Assembly (NCBI RefSeq): GCF_002531725.1
Contig: NZ_NWSQ01000006.1
Span: forward strand, 221,118-285,117
Direction of reading: 5' to 3'
DNA length: 64,000 nt
Source: Rhizobium sp. L43
GTDB taxonomy: Bacteria; Pseudomonadota; Alphaproteobacteria; Rhizobiales; Rhizobiaceae
Of the stretch, positions 1 through 9,029 are shown piece after piece; position 1 is the stretch's first letter, and every line of letters starts with the position of its first letter. A program made the translations under genes and the position numbers. The notes under the pieces are model-generated. The model was given only the letters and a program-made list of their open reading frames with translations, was not told the origin of the DNA and did not search any database.

Positions 1-14
1 GATTTGAACCGGAG

Positions 15-46
15 CATTCGCCACCTGCGACCGCAGGTGGCGAATG
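15..46. repeat. Perfect 15-bp inverted repeat upstream of gltD
   Basis: Two 15-base arms (15-29 and 32-46, left arm cattcgccacctgcg) are perfect reverse complements separated by two bases. No T-run follows, so it is not a classic terminator. It lies about 180 bases before gltD, in the space where the end of gltB would be expected further upstream. It could be a transcript hairpin, a processing site or a dispersed palindromic repeat. The remaining sequence to 228 shows no convincing gene. Confidence 0.8.
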
Positions 47-228
47 ACGGAAGCATCTCGATGACTCGTGACGAACATGACGACGGCGATAGGCCGTCCG
101 GATCGCGCGGTGTCCTTCAGGAGATCTGTTCCAATGACGGTCAAGACAAGCAACCCGCCCGGAACACCGGGGACTGACGACAGACAACTGGCCGCGGTGA
201 GGCGGTCATGAGGGTAAGGGACGAAGAG

Positions 229-1683
229 ATGGGCAAGGTAACAGGGTTTCTGGAAATCGACCGGCAGGTGGCGAAGTACCAGCCGGCGTCGGATCGTATC
301 CGTCATTTCCGCGAGTTCACGATCCCGATGTCGGACCCGGAAGTGCAGAAACAAGCCGCGCGCTGCATGGACTGTGGCATCCCCTATTGCCACGGCCCGA
401 CCGGCTGCCCGGTTCATAACCAGATCCCCGACTGGAACGACCTCGTCTACAACAACAATTGGGAAGCGGCGATCCAGAACCTGCATTCGACCAACAACTT
501 CCCGGAGTTCACCGGCCGCGTCTGTCCCGCTCCTTGCGAGGAAGCCTGCACTTTGAATCTCGAGGATGCGCCGGTCGCCATCAAGACGGTCGAACAGGCG
601 ATCGCCGACAAGGCCTATGAGCTCGGTTTTATCAGGCCGCAACCGGCGACGGTCCATACCGGCAAGAAGGTTGCCGTCATCGGCTCGGGCCCTGCCGGCA
701 TGGCGGCTGCCCAGCAGCTCGGCCGCGCCGGCCACGAGGTGCATCTCTATGAGCGCGAGACCAAGCCCGGCGGCCTGCTGCGCTACGGCATTCCCGATTT
801 CAAGATGGAGAAGAACTTCATCGACCGTCGCGTCGAGCAGATGAAGGGCGAGGGTGTCACCTTCCATTGCGGCGTCAATGTCGGCGTCGACGTCAAGGTC
901 GAGCAGCTGCTCGCCGATCACGACGCCGTTCTTTACTGCGGCGGCTCCGAGACGCCGCGTGAGGCGGGCATTCCGGGCACGGATCTTGCGGGCGTGCATG
1001 ATGCGATGCCCTATCTGGTGCAGCAGAACCGCCGCGTCGGGCGCGAGAACATCGACAGCGTCGGCTGGCCGTCGGACCCGATCCTGGCCGGCGCCAAACA
1101 TATCGTCGTCGTCGGCGGCGGCGATACGGCTTCGGACTGTGTCGGCACGGCGTTCCGCCAGGGCGCCGTCAAGGTCACCCAGCTCGACATCCGGCCGCAG
1201 CCGCCGGAGAAGGAAGACAAGCTTGCCGTCTGGCCCTTCTGGGCGACGAAGATGCGCACCTCCTCCTCGCAGGCCGAGGGCGCGGTGCGTGAATTCCAGG
1301 TGGCAACCCTTGAATTCGTCGGCGAAGACGGCGTGCTGACCGGCGTCAAGTGCTGCGAAGTCGACGAGCGCCGGCGGCCGGTTCCCGGCACGGAATTCGT
1401 CATTCGGGCCGATCTCGCCTTCATCGCCATCGGTTTCCGCGGGCCCTTCACAACAAGCGTACTGAAGGAACTCGAGGGCAAGCTGACGCTCAACACCGAC
1501 AAGCGCGGCTCGACCAATGTCGTCGCCAACGACCGCGACTACAAGACCTCGGTCGACAAGTTCTGGACGGCGGGTGACGTGCGCCGCGGCCAGTCGCTGG
1601 TGGTCTGGGCGATCCGCGAAGGCCGCCAGGCGGCGCGCGCCATCGACGAGGCGTTGATGGGCTCAACCGTTCTGCCGAACTGA
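229..1683 (+). CDS. gltD: Glutamate synthase (NADPH) small subunit GltD
   Basis: Beta subunit of NADPH-dependent glutamate synthase. It takes electrons from NADPH through FAD and iron-sulfur centres and passes them to the large subunit, which makes glutamate from glutamine and 2-oxoglutarate. The 484 residues match the usual family length. The N-terminus carries the cysteine sets for the Fe-S clusters (C46, C49, C54, C60 and C99, C103, C107). An FAD-binding GSGPAG loop lies near residue 152 and an NADPH-binding VVGGGDTAS loop near 294. I chose ATG 229 (MGKVTGFLEIDR) over the in-frame ATG at 208 because the family starts there and AGGGACGAAGAG precedes it. gltB is presumably upstream, outside the window. 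A strong terminator follows. Confidence 0.97.
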   Translation: MGKVTGFLEIDRQVAKYQPASDRIRHFREFTIPMSDPEVQKQAARCMDCGIPYCHGPTGCPVHNQIPDWNDLVYNNNWEAAIQNLHSTNNFPEFTGRVCPAPCEEACTLNLEDAPVAIKTVEQAIADKAYELGFIRPQPATVHTGKKVAVIGSGPAGMAAAQQLGRAGHEVHLYERETKPGGLLRYGIPDFKMEKNFIDRRVEQMKGEGVTFHCGVNVGVDVKVEQLLADHDAVLYCGGSETPREAGIPGTDLAGVHDAMPYLVQQNRRVGRENIDSVGWPSDPILAGAKHIVVVGGGDTASDCVGTAFRQGAVKVTQLDIRPQPPEKEDKLAVWPFWATKMRTSSSQAEGAVREFQVATLEFVGEDGVLTGVKCCEVDERRRPVPGTEFVIRADLAFIAIGFRGPFTTSVLKELEGKLTLNTDKRGSTNVVANDRDYKTSVDKFWTAGDVRRGQSLVVWAIREGRQAARAIDEALMGSTVLPN

Positions 1684-1710
1684 TCGCAGACTGCATAAAG
1701 TTTCCGAGAC

Positions 1711-1740
1711 AAAACTCCGCCTTTCCGGCGGAGTTTTTTG
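1711..1740 (+). terminator. Rho-independent terminator after gltD
   Basis: A GC-rich stem (aactccgcc / ggcggagtt) with a five-base loop is followed directly by a run of T. It sits 28 bases after the gltD stop and is a textbook intrinsic terminator. Confidence 0.92.
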
Positions 1741-1908
1741 TTTGCAGGGTAGGTGCGACCGCTTGCCGCGCCGGCTTGCGCCGCAAGCCTCAAGCAATGC
1801 CGGGAAGCGAGATTTCCCACTGGACGCGGGCTCAGGAAGAGCCGGCGGCGACCGAAGCGGACGTGCCCGGCCGTTTCGGCCGCACGGCATTTTACCAGGA
1901 TTTTTCAA

Positions 1909-2538
1909 ATGGTTTCCGCACTTGACAGCACTCGGCTGGTTTCGGCCCAATATGCCCTGAAAAACCTTCGCACCTCCGACGACAATTCGCAGGACAAGCA
2001 GAGTTCGTCGGCGGCCAGTATCTTGAGCAGCTACGGGCTTGATTCGAGCTCGGCCTCGCTGCTTTCCAACAACGCCCTGTCAGGGCTGCTCGACACGCTT
2101 TCATCCCAAAGCGATACGTCTGAGGAGACCGAAGCGACCGGCGACGGCGCCGACGTGACCAGCGCCTCCTTCATGTCGATGCTGAAGAAGCAGCTGCAGG
2201 ATGCGGCTGCGGCGGAAGGCGAGAGCGGCAAGCCTCACGATATGTTGGCTGCGTTGGAAGCCGGTACGCTCACCATCTCCGATCCGACGCAGGGCGTATC
2301 GATCGCCGCCTGGGACGTCGACGATCCCGATGAGGCCGATACGGACAGCAAGACCGGCAAGGCGATCGACGTCAGCGGCTGGAGCGACTTCCTCGATGCG
2401 CATCTCGCGCGCGGCGCCGACGCTGCCTTCGTCAAGGAGAACGGCAGCTATGTCGACCAGACGAACGACAGCAATGCCTACTTCGGCCTGATCGGCTCGG
2501 ACTATTATTATCTGAGCTGGCCGCAGGCGACGGCGTAA
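1909..2538 (+). CDS. Conserved hypothetical protein, Ser/Asp-rich
   Basis: I do not recognise this family. The reading frame is open from 1753, but ATG 1909 (MVSALDSTRLVSAQYALKNL) has AGGA about ten bases upstream and gives a sensible 209-residue protein. The N-terminal half is rich in serine and small residues and looks disordered (residues about 20-80). The C-terminal half is acidic with a compact, aromatic end (SDYYYLSWPQATA). There is no signal peptide or membrane segment. The start MVSALDSTRLVSAQYALKN and low complexity recall secreted or surface-associated rhizobial proteins that lack a Sec signal, but that is only an impression. It converges on the next gene with a 19-base gap. Confidence 0.75.
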   Translation: MVSALDSTRLVSAQYALKNLRTSDDNSQDKQSSSAASILSSYGLDSSSASLLSNNALSGLLDTLSSQSDTSEETEATGDGADVTSASFMSMLKKQLQDAAAAEGESGKPHDMLAALEAGTLTISDPTQGVSIAAWDVDDPDEADTDSKTGKAIDVSGWSDFLDAHLARGADAAFVKENGSYVDQTNDSNAYFGLIGSDYYYLSWPQATA

Positions 2539-2557
2539 ACGGAACGAAGAGGCCCCT

Positions 2558-3769
2558 TCATTTGACCGAGACTTCGGCCGGTGTCTTTGCCGCAGGCAGG
2601 CGGTAGTCGTCGACGCGGCCTGGAGGGGCTGCCGTCATCTCGCCCTGCTCGACCAGCAGGTCGCGCGGCGACCGCGTCAACGTTATGGGCGGCGGCCTGG
2701 CGCCGAGAAGCTCGGCGCCGCCGTCGAGATTGGGATCGGAGAGGCTGATCGGCACGGTATGTTCGACCGGATTGGCGGGAAGGCCGAGACCGGGCAGGTT
2801 GCTTTCGTCCAGGCGCACCAGATCCGGGCTGGCCTGCGTGCCGAGAAGACGTCGCGCCGGTTTTTCCACATAGAAGGCGAGCTTGCGCCGGCCGGCCTGG
2901 GTCAGGTTGATGCCGTCGGAGGTGCGCAGACGCACCTGCTGGCCGTTCACATCCGAACCGGTGACGATGAAATTGCTGTTTTCATCGACGAAACCATCCC
3001 AGATGTCGACGAATTCGCCGCCGATGCTTTCCACCTGGTTGCGGTAGAGCTGGTTCATCTGGACGGCATCGGCCGTCATCTGATCGGATTCAAAGGCGGG
3101 AAGGCCGACCCAGAGCAGCGGGATCTTGCGGTCGGTGACCTCCTTGCCGAAGGAGAGGACACGGCGGCGGTATTCGGCAAACCAGCCGTCGGTGCGGAAT
3201 TTCTCCTTGGCGGTATCGGTCACCATCTGCTGGCGGTCGTTGGCGCCGATCATGACGACGACCATGGCAGGCTTCAGCTCGTCCATCATCTTCGGCAGCT
3301 GTTCCGGCCAATCGTAATAATCGTCGCGGACGAGGCCCGATGAGACATTGCCGCGGGCTTCGACCACGACACCCGGCGAGGTCTCGAAGGCGGCGGTAAG
3401 GCCGTCGCCGAGGCCGCTGGCCAGGAAATCGCCGACGATCAGGATCTTGCGGGCGTCGCCCAGCTTCTGGACGGTTGGCTCTTCCTGTACGGGAGCGCGG
3501 ACCGGCGGCGCGGTACGAGTATTGACGATGGCTTTCTGCGCCGGCGGGCGCTTGCGCTGCTGGCGCCTCGGTTGTTGGACGTCCGGGGTTTGCGGCCCGT
3601 CGTCGAGATAGCGCCGGCCGAGGAAAAAATCGAGGATCGAACGGCGCTGGTAACGCTGTTCCTGGGCTTGGGCGACATGCAGCGGCGCAGACACGCTGAG
3701 GCATAGCGAAGCCGCCGCCAGGGCGAGCGCAAGCCAACGGATTGGGGTGCGATCTGTTTTCGTCGTCAT
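2558..3769 (-). CDS. Secreted SGNH/GDSL-like hydrolase (DUF459 type)
   Basis: Predicted periplasmic or secreted esterase/acyltransferase-like protein of the SGNH superfamily. Residues 1-36 form a signal peptide ending near AQAQ. A basic, proline-rich linker follows (about 40-110). The SGNH core begins at ILIVGDFLASGLGDGL (block I, with Ser replaced by Asp-Phe in the GDSL position). VVVMIGANDRQ (block III, GxND) and a C-terminal block with DGINLTQAGRRKLAFYV (block V Asp-x-x-His-like region, here D-G-I-N-L-T) follow. The start ATG 3769 (MTTKTDRTPIRW) is preferred over 3793. It lies between a convergent unknown and, upstream on the same strand, a lytic transglycosylase, which suggests a cell-envelope role. 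The substrate is unknown. Confidence 0.8.
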   Translation of the reverse strand: MTTKTDRTPIRWLALALAAASLCLSVSAPLHVAQAQEQRYQRRSILDFFLGRRYLDDGPQTPDVQQPRRQQRKRPPAQKAIVNTRTAPPVRAPVQEEPTVQKLGDARKILIVGDFLASGLGDGLTAAFETSPGVVVEARGNVSSGLVRDDYYDWPEQLPKMMDELKPAMVVVMIGANDRQQMVTDTAKEKFRTDGWFAEYRRRVLSFGKEVTDRKIPLLWVGLPAFESDQMTADAVQMNQLYRNQVESIGGEFVDIWDGFVDENSNFIVTGSDVNGQQVRLRTSDGINLTQAGRRKLAFYVEKPARRLLGTQASPDLVRLDESNLPGLGLPANPVEHTVPISLSDPNLDGGAELLGARPPPITLTRSPRDLLVEQGEMTAAPPGRVDDYRLPAAKTPAEVSVK

Positions 3770-3886
3770 GGGCAGTTCCGCATCTGCCGGCATCTTGCAC
3801 GCGGGGTAGGCCAGCGTCCACTCCCGCTACTATCTAGGTCACGGTTCTCCCGCTTCCAACCAGCACTTGCTTTTTTGGCGTCTGCT

Positions 3887-5110
3887 CTAGCGACGAAGTG
3901 CGTTCAGCAGCGGCAGCGACGGCTCGCCGTCCGGCTGCATGCCGATGCGCGACTGGACGGCCGATATTGCCGCCTTCGAGCCCGAGCCGAAATTGCCGTC
4001 GACCTCGCCATTATAATAGCCGAGCGTCTTCAAACGGGTCTGCAACTCGAATTTCTCGGTGATATCGAGGGCGCCGTCCGGGCGCGGCCAGCGCTGCTGC
4101 ATGCCGCCGTAGCCGGCGATCTGGTCGGCCAGCAGGCCAACGGCAAGCGCGTAGCTGTCCGAGGCATTGTAGTTCTTGATGGTGAAGAAGTTGGCGGTCA
4201 TCAGGAAGCCCGGGCCGCCAGGCCCGGCCGGCATCTTCAGCACCGCTTTGCTGGCGCTTTCGCGGAAGGCCTTGCCGTTCGGGCGCGTCAGGCCGAGTGC
4301 TGCCCATTGGGCCAGCGTGTGGGTCTTGCCGACCTGCTTGGCGGCTGCGGCGGGAACGACGACCTCGTAGCCCCAGGTCTTGCCGGTGTCCCAGCCGTTC
4401 TTCATCAAGAGATTGGCCGAGGTCGCCAGCGCATCGGGCACCGAGTTCCAGATGTCGCGGTGGCCGTTGCCGTCGGCATCGACGGCATAAAGCAGATAGC
4501 TTGTCGGAATGAACTGGGTATGGCCCATGGCGCCGGCCCAGGAGCCGGTCATCTCGCGGGCCGGCACGTCGCCGTTCTGCAGGATCTTCAGCGCGGCGAC
4601 CAGCTGCTTCTTGGCGAATTTGGCGCGGCTCGGATCGGCATAGGCCAGCGTTGCCAGCGCGCGCGGCACGTAGTGCAGCCGGTCGTCCTTGTCGAGAATC
4701 GCGCCATAATTCGATTCCATCGACCAGATGGCGAGCAGAATGGTCTTGTCGACGCCGAATCGCTGCTCGATCGCATCGAGCGTTCTTGCGTGCTTGGCGG
4801 CCATCTGGCGGCCGATCTTGACCGTGTAGGGATTGACGCGGGAATCGACATAGTCCCAGATCTTCGAGGTGAATTCCGGCTGATAGGCCGCCTTTTCGAG
4901 CACGGTCGGATCAGGCTCGCTCACCCCGGAAAAGGCCTTTTGATAGGTTGCCTTACTGATGCCACTCTGAGCGGCTGTTTGGTAAAAATCCGCGATCCAT
5001 TTCTGGAACCGGGAATCAGCTCTAGCGTTGTCGGGAACCAGCCCCACCTGGGCGGCGACAATGAGGGCGAGAGCAAGACCACGAAGGGAGTTTTTGTGAT
5101 TCTGGGTCAT
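3887..5110 (-). CDS. Lytic murein transglycosylase, MltB family with peptidoglycan-binding domain
   Basis: Periplasmic enzyme that cleaves the MurNAc-GlcNAc bond of peptidoglycan with anhydro-muropeptide formation. A signal peptide covers residues 1-31 (cleavage near NARA-D). An SLT_2/MltB catalytic domain follows, with the motif LLAIWSMESNYGAILD holding the catalytic Glu, then GAMGHTQFIPTSY. The last about 60 residues form a PG_binding_1 domain (LQTRLKTLGYYNGEVDGNFG). The length (407 residues) fits the family. No lipobox is present, so it should be soluble periplasmic rather than a lipoprotein like E. coli MltB. It is on the same strand as the SGNH hydrolase, about 115 bases apart, and divergent from galU. 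Confidence 0.92.
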   Translation of the reverse strand: MTQNHKNSLRGLALALIVAAQVGLVPDNARADSRFQKWIADFYQTAAQSGISKATYQKAFSGVSEPDPTVLEKAAYQPEFTSKIWDYVDSRVNPYTVKIGRQMAAKHARTLDAIEQRFGVDKTILLAIWSMESNYGAILDKDDRLHYVPRALATLAYADPSRAKFAKKQLVAALKILQNGDVPAREMTGSWAGAMGHTQFIPTSYLLYAVDADGNGHRDIWNSVPDALATSANLLMKNGWDTGKTWGYEVVVPAAAAKQVGKTHTLAQWAALGLTRPNGKAFRESASKAVLKMPAGPGGPGFLMTANFFTIKNYNASDSYALAVGLLADQIAGYGGMQQRWPRPDGALDITEKFELQTRLKTLGYYNGEVDGNFGSGSKAAISAVQSRIGMQPDGEPSLPLLNALRR

Positions 5111-5314
5111 CGACAGTCGTATCCGTCATCTTCAGTTTCCGGGGACAGCGAGGCATCATGTCCGCGCCAGACCCAAGACTACAGGAACGGAGTCAACAAA
5201 TTCTTTACCATAGCGATCCGCTGCGGTCACCATTGCAAAACAGTAGCAATTCTATACTAGTTAAGGCTAAAAAGCCCTATTTCCAAAGCGATATGATCGA
5301 AGCAGGAGGCCGGT

Positions 5315-6202
5315 GTGGCTCAACACAACAAAGTTCGTAAAGCAGTATTTCCGGTGGCCGGATTGGGGACGCGATTCCTGCCGGCGACAAAGGCTGTTCC
5401 GAAGGAAATGTTGACCGTCGTCGACAAGCCAATCATTCAGTATGTCGTCGATGAGGCGATCGAAGCCGGGATCGAACATCTGGTTTTCGTCACCGGGCGC
5501 AACAAGCACGTCATCGAAGATTATTTCGACATCCATTTCGAGCTGGAACAGACGCTGCGCGAACGCGCCAAGAAGGCGGAGATCACCCTTCTCGCCCAGC
5601 AACTGCCGAAGGCCGGCACGGTCAGCTTCACCCGCCAGCAGGAGCCGCTCGGCCTCGGCCACGCCGTCTGGTGCGCCCGCGAGATCGTCGGTGACGAGCC
5701 CTTCGCGCTGCTGCTGCCCGATATGATCATGAAGGGCGACAAGGGCTGCATGAAGGGTATGATCGACCTCTACGGCCAGAGCGGCGGCAACATCATCGCC
5801 GTCGAGGAATGCGCGCCTGATCAGGCGCATAAATACGGCATCGTCGGCGTCGGTGAAGCGATCGGCGAGGGCTTCCGAATCACCGGCATGGTGGAAAAGC
5901 CCGCCAAGGGGACGGCGCCTTCCAACTTCTTCATCAACGGCCGCTACATCCTGCAGCCGGAGATCTTCAGGATTCTGGAAACCCAGGAGCGCGGCGCCGG
6001 CAACGAGATCCAGCTCACCGACGGCATGCTGAAGCTGCTGAAGGAACAGGATTTTGCCGGTTATCACTTCCGCGGCACGACCTACGACTGCGGCGCCAAG
6101 GACGGCTTCATCCTGGCAAACGTCGCCTACGCCCTCGAACGCGCCGATATCCGCCCGACCGTCGAAGGCGGCTTCAAGGAGTTGCTGGCCGGTCTGAAGT
6201 AA
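5315..6202 (+). CDS. galU: UTP-glucose-1-phosphate uridylyltransferase GalU (ExoN-type)
   Basis: Makes UDP-glucose from UTP and glucose-1-phosphate for exopolysaccharide, LPS and glucan synthesis in the cytoplasm. The N-terminus has the nucleotidyltransferase signature [22 protein letters not shown] (about 195) and the C-terminal DCGAKDGF are also typical, and 295 residues is the usual length. The start is GTG at 5315 with a strong AGGAGG at 5304-5309, five bases before it. There is no better ATG. A TATACT-like -10 element lies at 5253-5258 without a clear -35 box. The gene has its own terminator. In rhizobia the same enzyme is often called exoN. Confidence 0.96.
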   Translation: MAQHNKVRKAVFPVAGLGTRFLPATKAVPKEMLTVVDKPIIQYVVDEAIEAGIEHLVFVTGRNKHVIEDYFDIHFELEQTLRERAKKAEITLLAQQLPKAGTVSFTRQQEPLGLGHAVWCAREIVGDEPFALLLPDMIMKGDKGCMKGMIDLYGQSGGNIIAVEECAPDQAHKYGIVGVGEAIGEGFRITGMVEKPAKGTAPSNFFINGRYILQPEIFRILETQERGAGNEIQLTDGMLKLLKEQDFAGYHFRGTTYDCGAKDGFILANVAYALERADIRPTVEGGFKELLAGLK

Positions 6203-6229
6203 GCTTCCCGCACAGCATATAAGTGATCG

Positions 6230-6275
6230 AACGCCGCGCATCCTGCCAGATGCGCGGCGTTTTGGTTTTTTGTTT
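6230..6275 (+). terminator. Rho-independent terminator after galU
   Basis: Thirteen-base arms (aacgccgcgcatc at 6230-6242 and its complement at 6249-6261) enclose a six-base loop and are followed by a T-rich tract (ttggttttttgtttt). This is a strong intrinsic terminator. Confidence 0.93.
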
Positions 6276-6324
6276 TATGCCTGTCCTTGTTCCAAAACCG
6301 CTTGGCACTTTTGGCCGACATGCA

Positions 6325-7878
6325 TCAGCGTTTCAGCTTGAGACCGACGCCGGCCCGCCATTGCTGGGAATCGGTGCCTTCCTTCCGCGTCGTCAGCTCG
6401 TAGCCGAGCGTGCTGGTCAGATCGAGATAACGATTGATATTCCAGGTCAGTCCGGTCGACGCGGTATAGACGAGTTCGTCGTTGATGGTGCTGTCGGTGG
6501 GATAATCGCGCCACGTCACCCCGCCGATCATCGTCCCGACCAGATTGTCGCGAAGCTGATGGGTGACCGTTGTCGTCAGCGCGTGCGAGACGTAGCCGCT
6601 TTCGCCTGCCGTGGTCGAGGGCTGGATGCTCGTCTGCAGGTCGAGATTGACATCGGTGCCGCGGATCGGCGACCAGAGCAGGCTCGCATCGAGCGTGGCC
6701 GTGTCGATCGAGGACAGGCGGCTGTCTTCGAAGTCAGCCATCTCGTAGCCGACGCCGACTTCACCCTTCAGTTTTTCGCCGAGATCGACCTCGACGCCCG
6801 CCTTGGCGCCATAGCTATGGCCGGAACGTTCGTAACCGGCGGAGTCGCGCGTTTCGTCATAGAGGGTACGGCCGATCGAGGCTTCGATGAAGGGGATGAG
6901 CGCGGGTGACAGCTCATAGCCGACGCGGCCGCGCAGCGTGCCCGTCGTCTGATCGCGGTCGCTGAGGGCAACGGTCGTGCCGTTCGAAAGCGTGGCATCG
7001 GAATAGATCGAGCGGCTCAGCGCCAGGGCCGTCGTGCCGCGCAGGATGCCGAAATCGCGTTGGACGGAGGCGCCGGCGGTGAACTCCTGGACGTCAGACT
7101 GCTGCGCGGCATCGGCAATGGCGTCGGGGTCGTCCGTATCTTCGCGGTAGAAATTATAACCGGCGGTGATGTGCGCAACCGTATCGTCGGCAAGGTCCAG
7201 CCTGAGGTCGCCATTGATCTTGAAGGACGGCTGCTCTTCGCCTTCGCCGCTGATATTCCGCTGCCAGGCGCCTTCCGAGGTTACGCTCAGCTGGTGCCGA
7301 CCCCAGTCCGAGGTCAGGGTTGCGGCCGCATCGGTTTCGAGGAAGGCTCGGCGCTGCCTGGTATTGCCGTCCTTGGTGGTCTCGGTGTTGATGCTCTGGG
7401 TGACGCTCGGGCGGAGCACAAACGTGCCGATCGGAATGCCCGGCGTCTCGGCTGTCGAGGCGCTTTCGGCAGACCTGCGGCGCGGCAGCGTCTCGTCGAT
7501 CGGCGCTTCGCGGGTGTTCAGCCGGCGGATATCCTCGTCGAGGATGGAGCCGGTAATGTCGTCGCCGGATTGCGCATCGATGGCGGGCTTTTGGGCATCG
7601 TCCGCATTCGCGGTCGTGCCGTTTGCCGTGGGAATGGCGGTATCGCCGGTCTCGTCATCGAAACCGGTCGTGGATGCGGCGTTGTTCGTGGCGCGATTGT
7701 TCTCAGAGGCCGCGGAGCGGCTGTTTGCCGTGCCTGCCGAGGCGGACTGCGCTAAGGCTGCCGTCTGGCCGAGAAGCAAGCAGCCGAACGCAGCAAAAGA
7801 GACGGCACGGCTCATGGCGCGGAGCGGCGTCACACTGCTCGTCTGTTTTGGTTGGCCCATGCAATTCGCGCCTGACAT
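6325..7878 (-). CDS. Outer membrane beta-barrel protein (BBP2-like)
   Basis: Predicted outer membrane barrel. A signal peptide lies within residues about 20-45 (LLLGQTAALAQS). A long low-complexity, Asn/Thr/Ala-rich linker follows (about 45-150). From about 165 on there is a pattern of alternating hydrophobic/polar strands (LRPSVTQSI, HQLSVTSEGAW, VAHITAGYNFY and so on), ending in a strand terminated by LKLKR. This resembles the putative beta-barrel porin 2 family. Function is unknown: adhesion, transport or polysaccharide export are all open. Two starts are possible, ATG 7878 and ATG 7860 (MGQPKQTSSV); both leave the signal peptide intact. It is divergent from the KdsD-like gene. Confidence 0.8.
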   Translation of the reverse strand: MSGANCMGQPKQTSSVTPLRAMSRAVSFAAFGCLLLGQTAALAQSASAGTANSRSAASENNRATNNAASTTGFDDETGDTAIPTANGTTANADDAQKPAIDAQSGDDITGSILDEDIRRLNTREAPIDETLPRRRSAESASTAETPGIPIGTFVLRPSVTQSINTETTKDGNTRQRRAFLETDAAATLTSDWGRHQLSVTSEGAWQRNISGEGEEQPSFKINGDLRLDLADDTVAHITAGYNFYREDTDDPDAIADAAQQSDVQEFTAGASVQRDFGILRGTTALALSRSIYSDATLSNGTTVALSDRDQTTGTLRGRVGYELSPALIPFIEASIGRTLYDETRDSAGYERSGHSYGAKAGVEVDLGEKLKGEVGVGYEMADFEDSRLSSIDTATLDASLLWSPIRGTDVNLDLQTSIQPSTTAGESGYVSHALTTTVTHQLRDNLVGTMIGGVTWRDYPTDSTINDELVYTASTGLTWNINRYLDLTSTLGYELTTRKEGTDSQQWRAGVGLKLKR

Positions 7879-7953
7879 GCTTTCGGTTCTTACCCAAAGG
7901 TAAAGCCTCGTGGTTAATCATTCGTTGCCGGCGGCGGGCGCTGTTTGCAATTT

Positions 7954-7983
7954 GGAAAGAGTGCGGGTCGGAAAGAGTGCGGG
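7954..7983. repeat. Tandem 14-bp direct repeat upstream of the KdsD-like gene
   Basis: The sequence ggaaagagtgcggg occurs at 7954-7967 and again at 7970-7983, two bases apart, with a partial third copy (ggaaagtg) near 7992. It sits 36-66 bases before the isomerase start in the divergent intergenic region. The 16-base period could be a regulator binding site or a slippage duplication. Confidence 0.7.
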
Positions 7984-8019
7984 GTGGACTTGGAAAGTGA
8001 AAAGGTCTAACGCAACTTC

Positions 8020-9015
8020 ATGAACAGAAGAGCGATCAATCTCGTCGAAAACAGCGTGCTTGAATCGGCAAAACGCACGATAGAGACCGAAAGACGTGGT
8101 CTCGAAGCGCTCGAACAGGCCCTTGACAACGGGTTGGCCGGGCCGTTCACACGGGCCGTCGAAGTCGTCGGCGACATCTCCGGACGGGTTATCGTCACCG
8201 GCGTCGGCAAGAGCGGGCATATCGGCGCAAAGCTCGCGGCGACATTCGCTTCAACGGGAACTCCCGCCTTTTTCGTGCATGCGGCTGAAGCCAATCACGG
8301 CGATCTCGGCATGATCGCGCAGGACGACGTCGTCCTGGCGATTTCCAAGGGCGGCGAGAGCGCCGAGCTCAAGAGCATCATCTCCTATACCAGGCGCTTC
8401 TCCATTCCGCTGATCGCGATCACCTGCAGCGAACGGTCTTCGCTTGCGACCGCCGCCGATATCATCCTGCTGGTGCCGAACGAGCAGGAGGCCTGCCCCA
8501 ACGGCCTGGCGCCGACGACCTCGACGTTGATGCAACTTGCGATCGGCGACGCGCTGGCGGTGGCGCTGCTCGAAGCACGCGGCTTTACCGCCACGGATTT
8601 CCACGTCTTCCATCCCGGCGGCAAGCTGGGCGCCAGCCTGACGCATGTCGCCGATGTCATGCATACCGGCGAGCGGCTGCCGCTCGTTGCCAAGGGCACG
8701 CCGATGCCGGAGGCGATCACGGTGCTGTCGCGCAAGCATTTCGGCTGCGTCGCCGTGCTGGATGACGATGGGCGGCTCTGCGGCATCGTCACCGAAGGCG
8801 ACATGGCGCGCAACCTGACACGCAATCTGGCCGAGCTTGCCGTCGACGATATCATGACGAAGACGCCGAAGACGGTGAAGCCGACGGTGCTGGCGACCGC
8901 CGCACTGGCGCTGCTCAACCAGCATCACATCGGCGCGCTGATCGTCGTCGACGACGAGCGCCGGCCGGTTGGACTGGTGCATTTCCACGACCTGCTGCGG
9001 ATCGGCGTCGCCTGA
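8020..9015 (+). CDS. kdsD: KpsF/GutQ family sugar-phosphate isomerase (D-arabinose 5-phosphate isomerase)
   Basis: Interconverts ribulose 5-phosphate and arabinose 5-phosphate, the first committed step to Kdo for LPS or capsule. An N-terminal SIS domain (residues about 40-175) shows GVGKSGHIGAKLAATFASTGT and the AISKGGESAEL motif. Two CBS domains follow (about 215-265 and 280-331). The length of 331 residues is typical. ATG 8020 was chosen although the ribosome-binding site (AAGG) is distant; no better start is visible. It is divergent from an outer membrane protein and close to galU, which fits an envelope-sugar setting. GutQ-type paralogues are hard to separate from KdsD by sequence alone. 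Confidence 0.92.
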   Translation: MNRRAINLVENSVLESAKRTIETERRGLEALEQALDNGLAGPFTRAVEVVGDISGRVIVTGVGKSGHIGAKLAATFASTGTPAFFVHAAEANHGDLGMIAQDDVVLAISKGGESAELKSIISYTRRFSIPLIAITCSERSSLATAADIILLVPNEQEACPNGLAPTTSTLMQLAIGDALAVALLEARGFTATDFHVFHPGGKLGASLTHVADVMHTGERLPLVAKGTPMPEAITVLSRKHFGCVAVLDDDGRLCGIVTEGDMARNLTRNLAELAVDDIMTKTPKTVKPTVLATAALALLNQHHIGALIVVDDERRPVGLVHFHDLLRIGVA

Positions 9016-9029
9016 TCAGGCTGGTTTGA

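Noticed and set aside
3875..5260. 461-codon frame on the plus strand opposite the lytic transglycosylase
   Set aside because: It is the mirror of a well-supported gene, rich in Arg/Gly/Ala with no domain, and has no ribosome-binding site. High G+C makes long antisense frames common.
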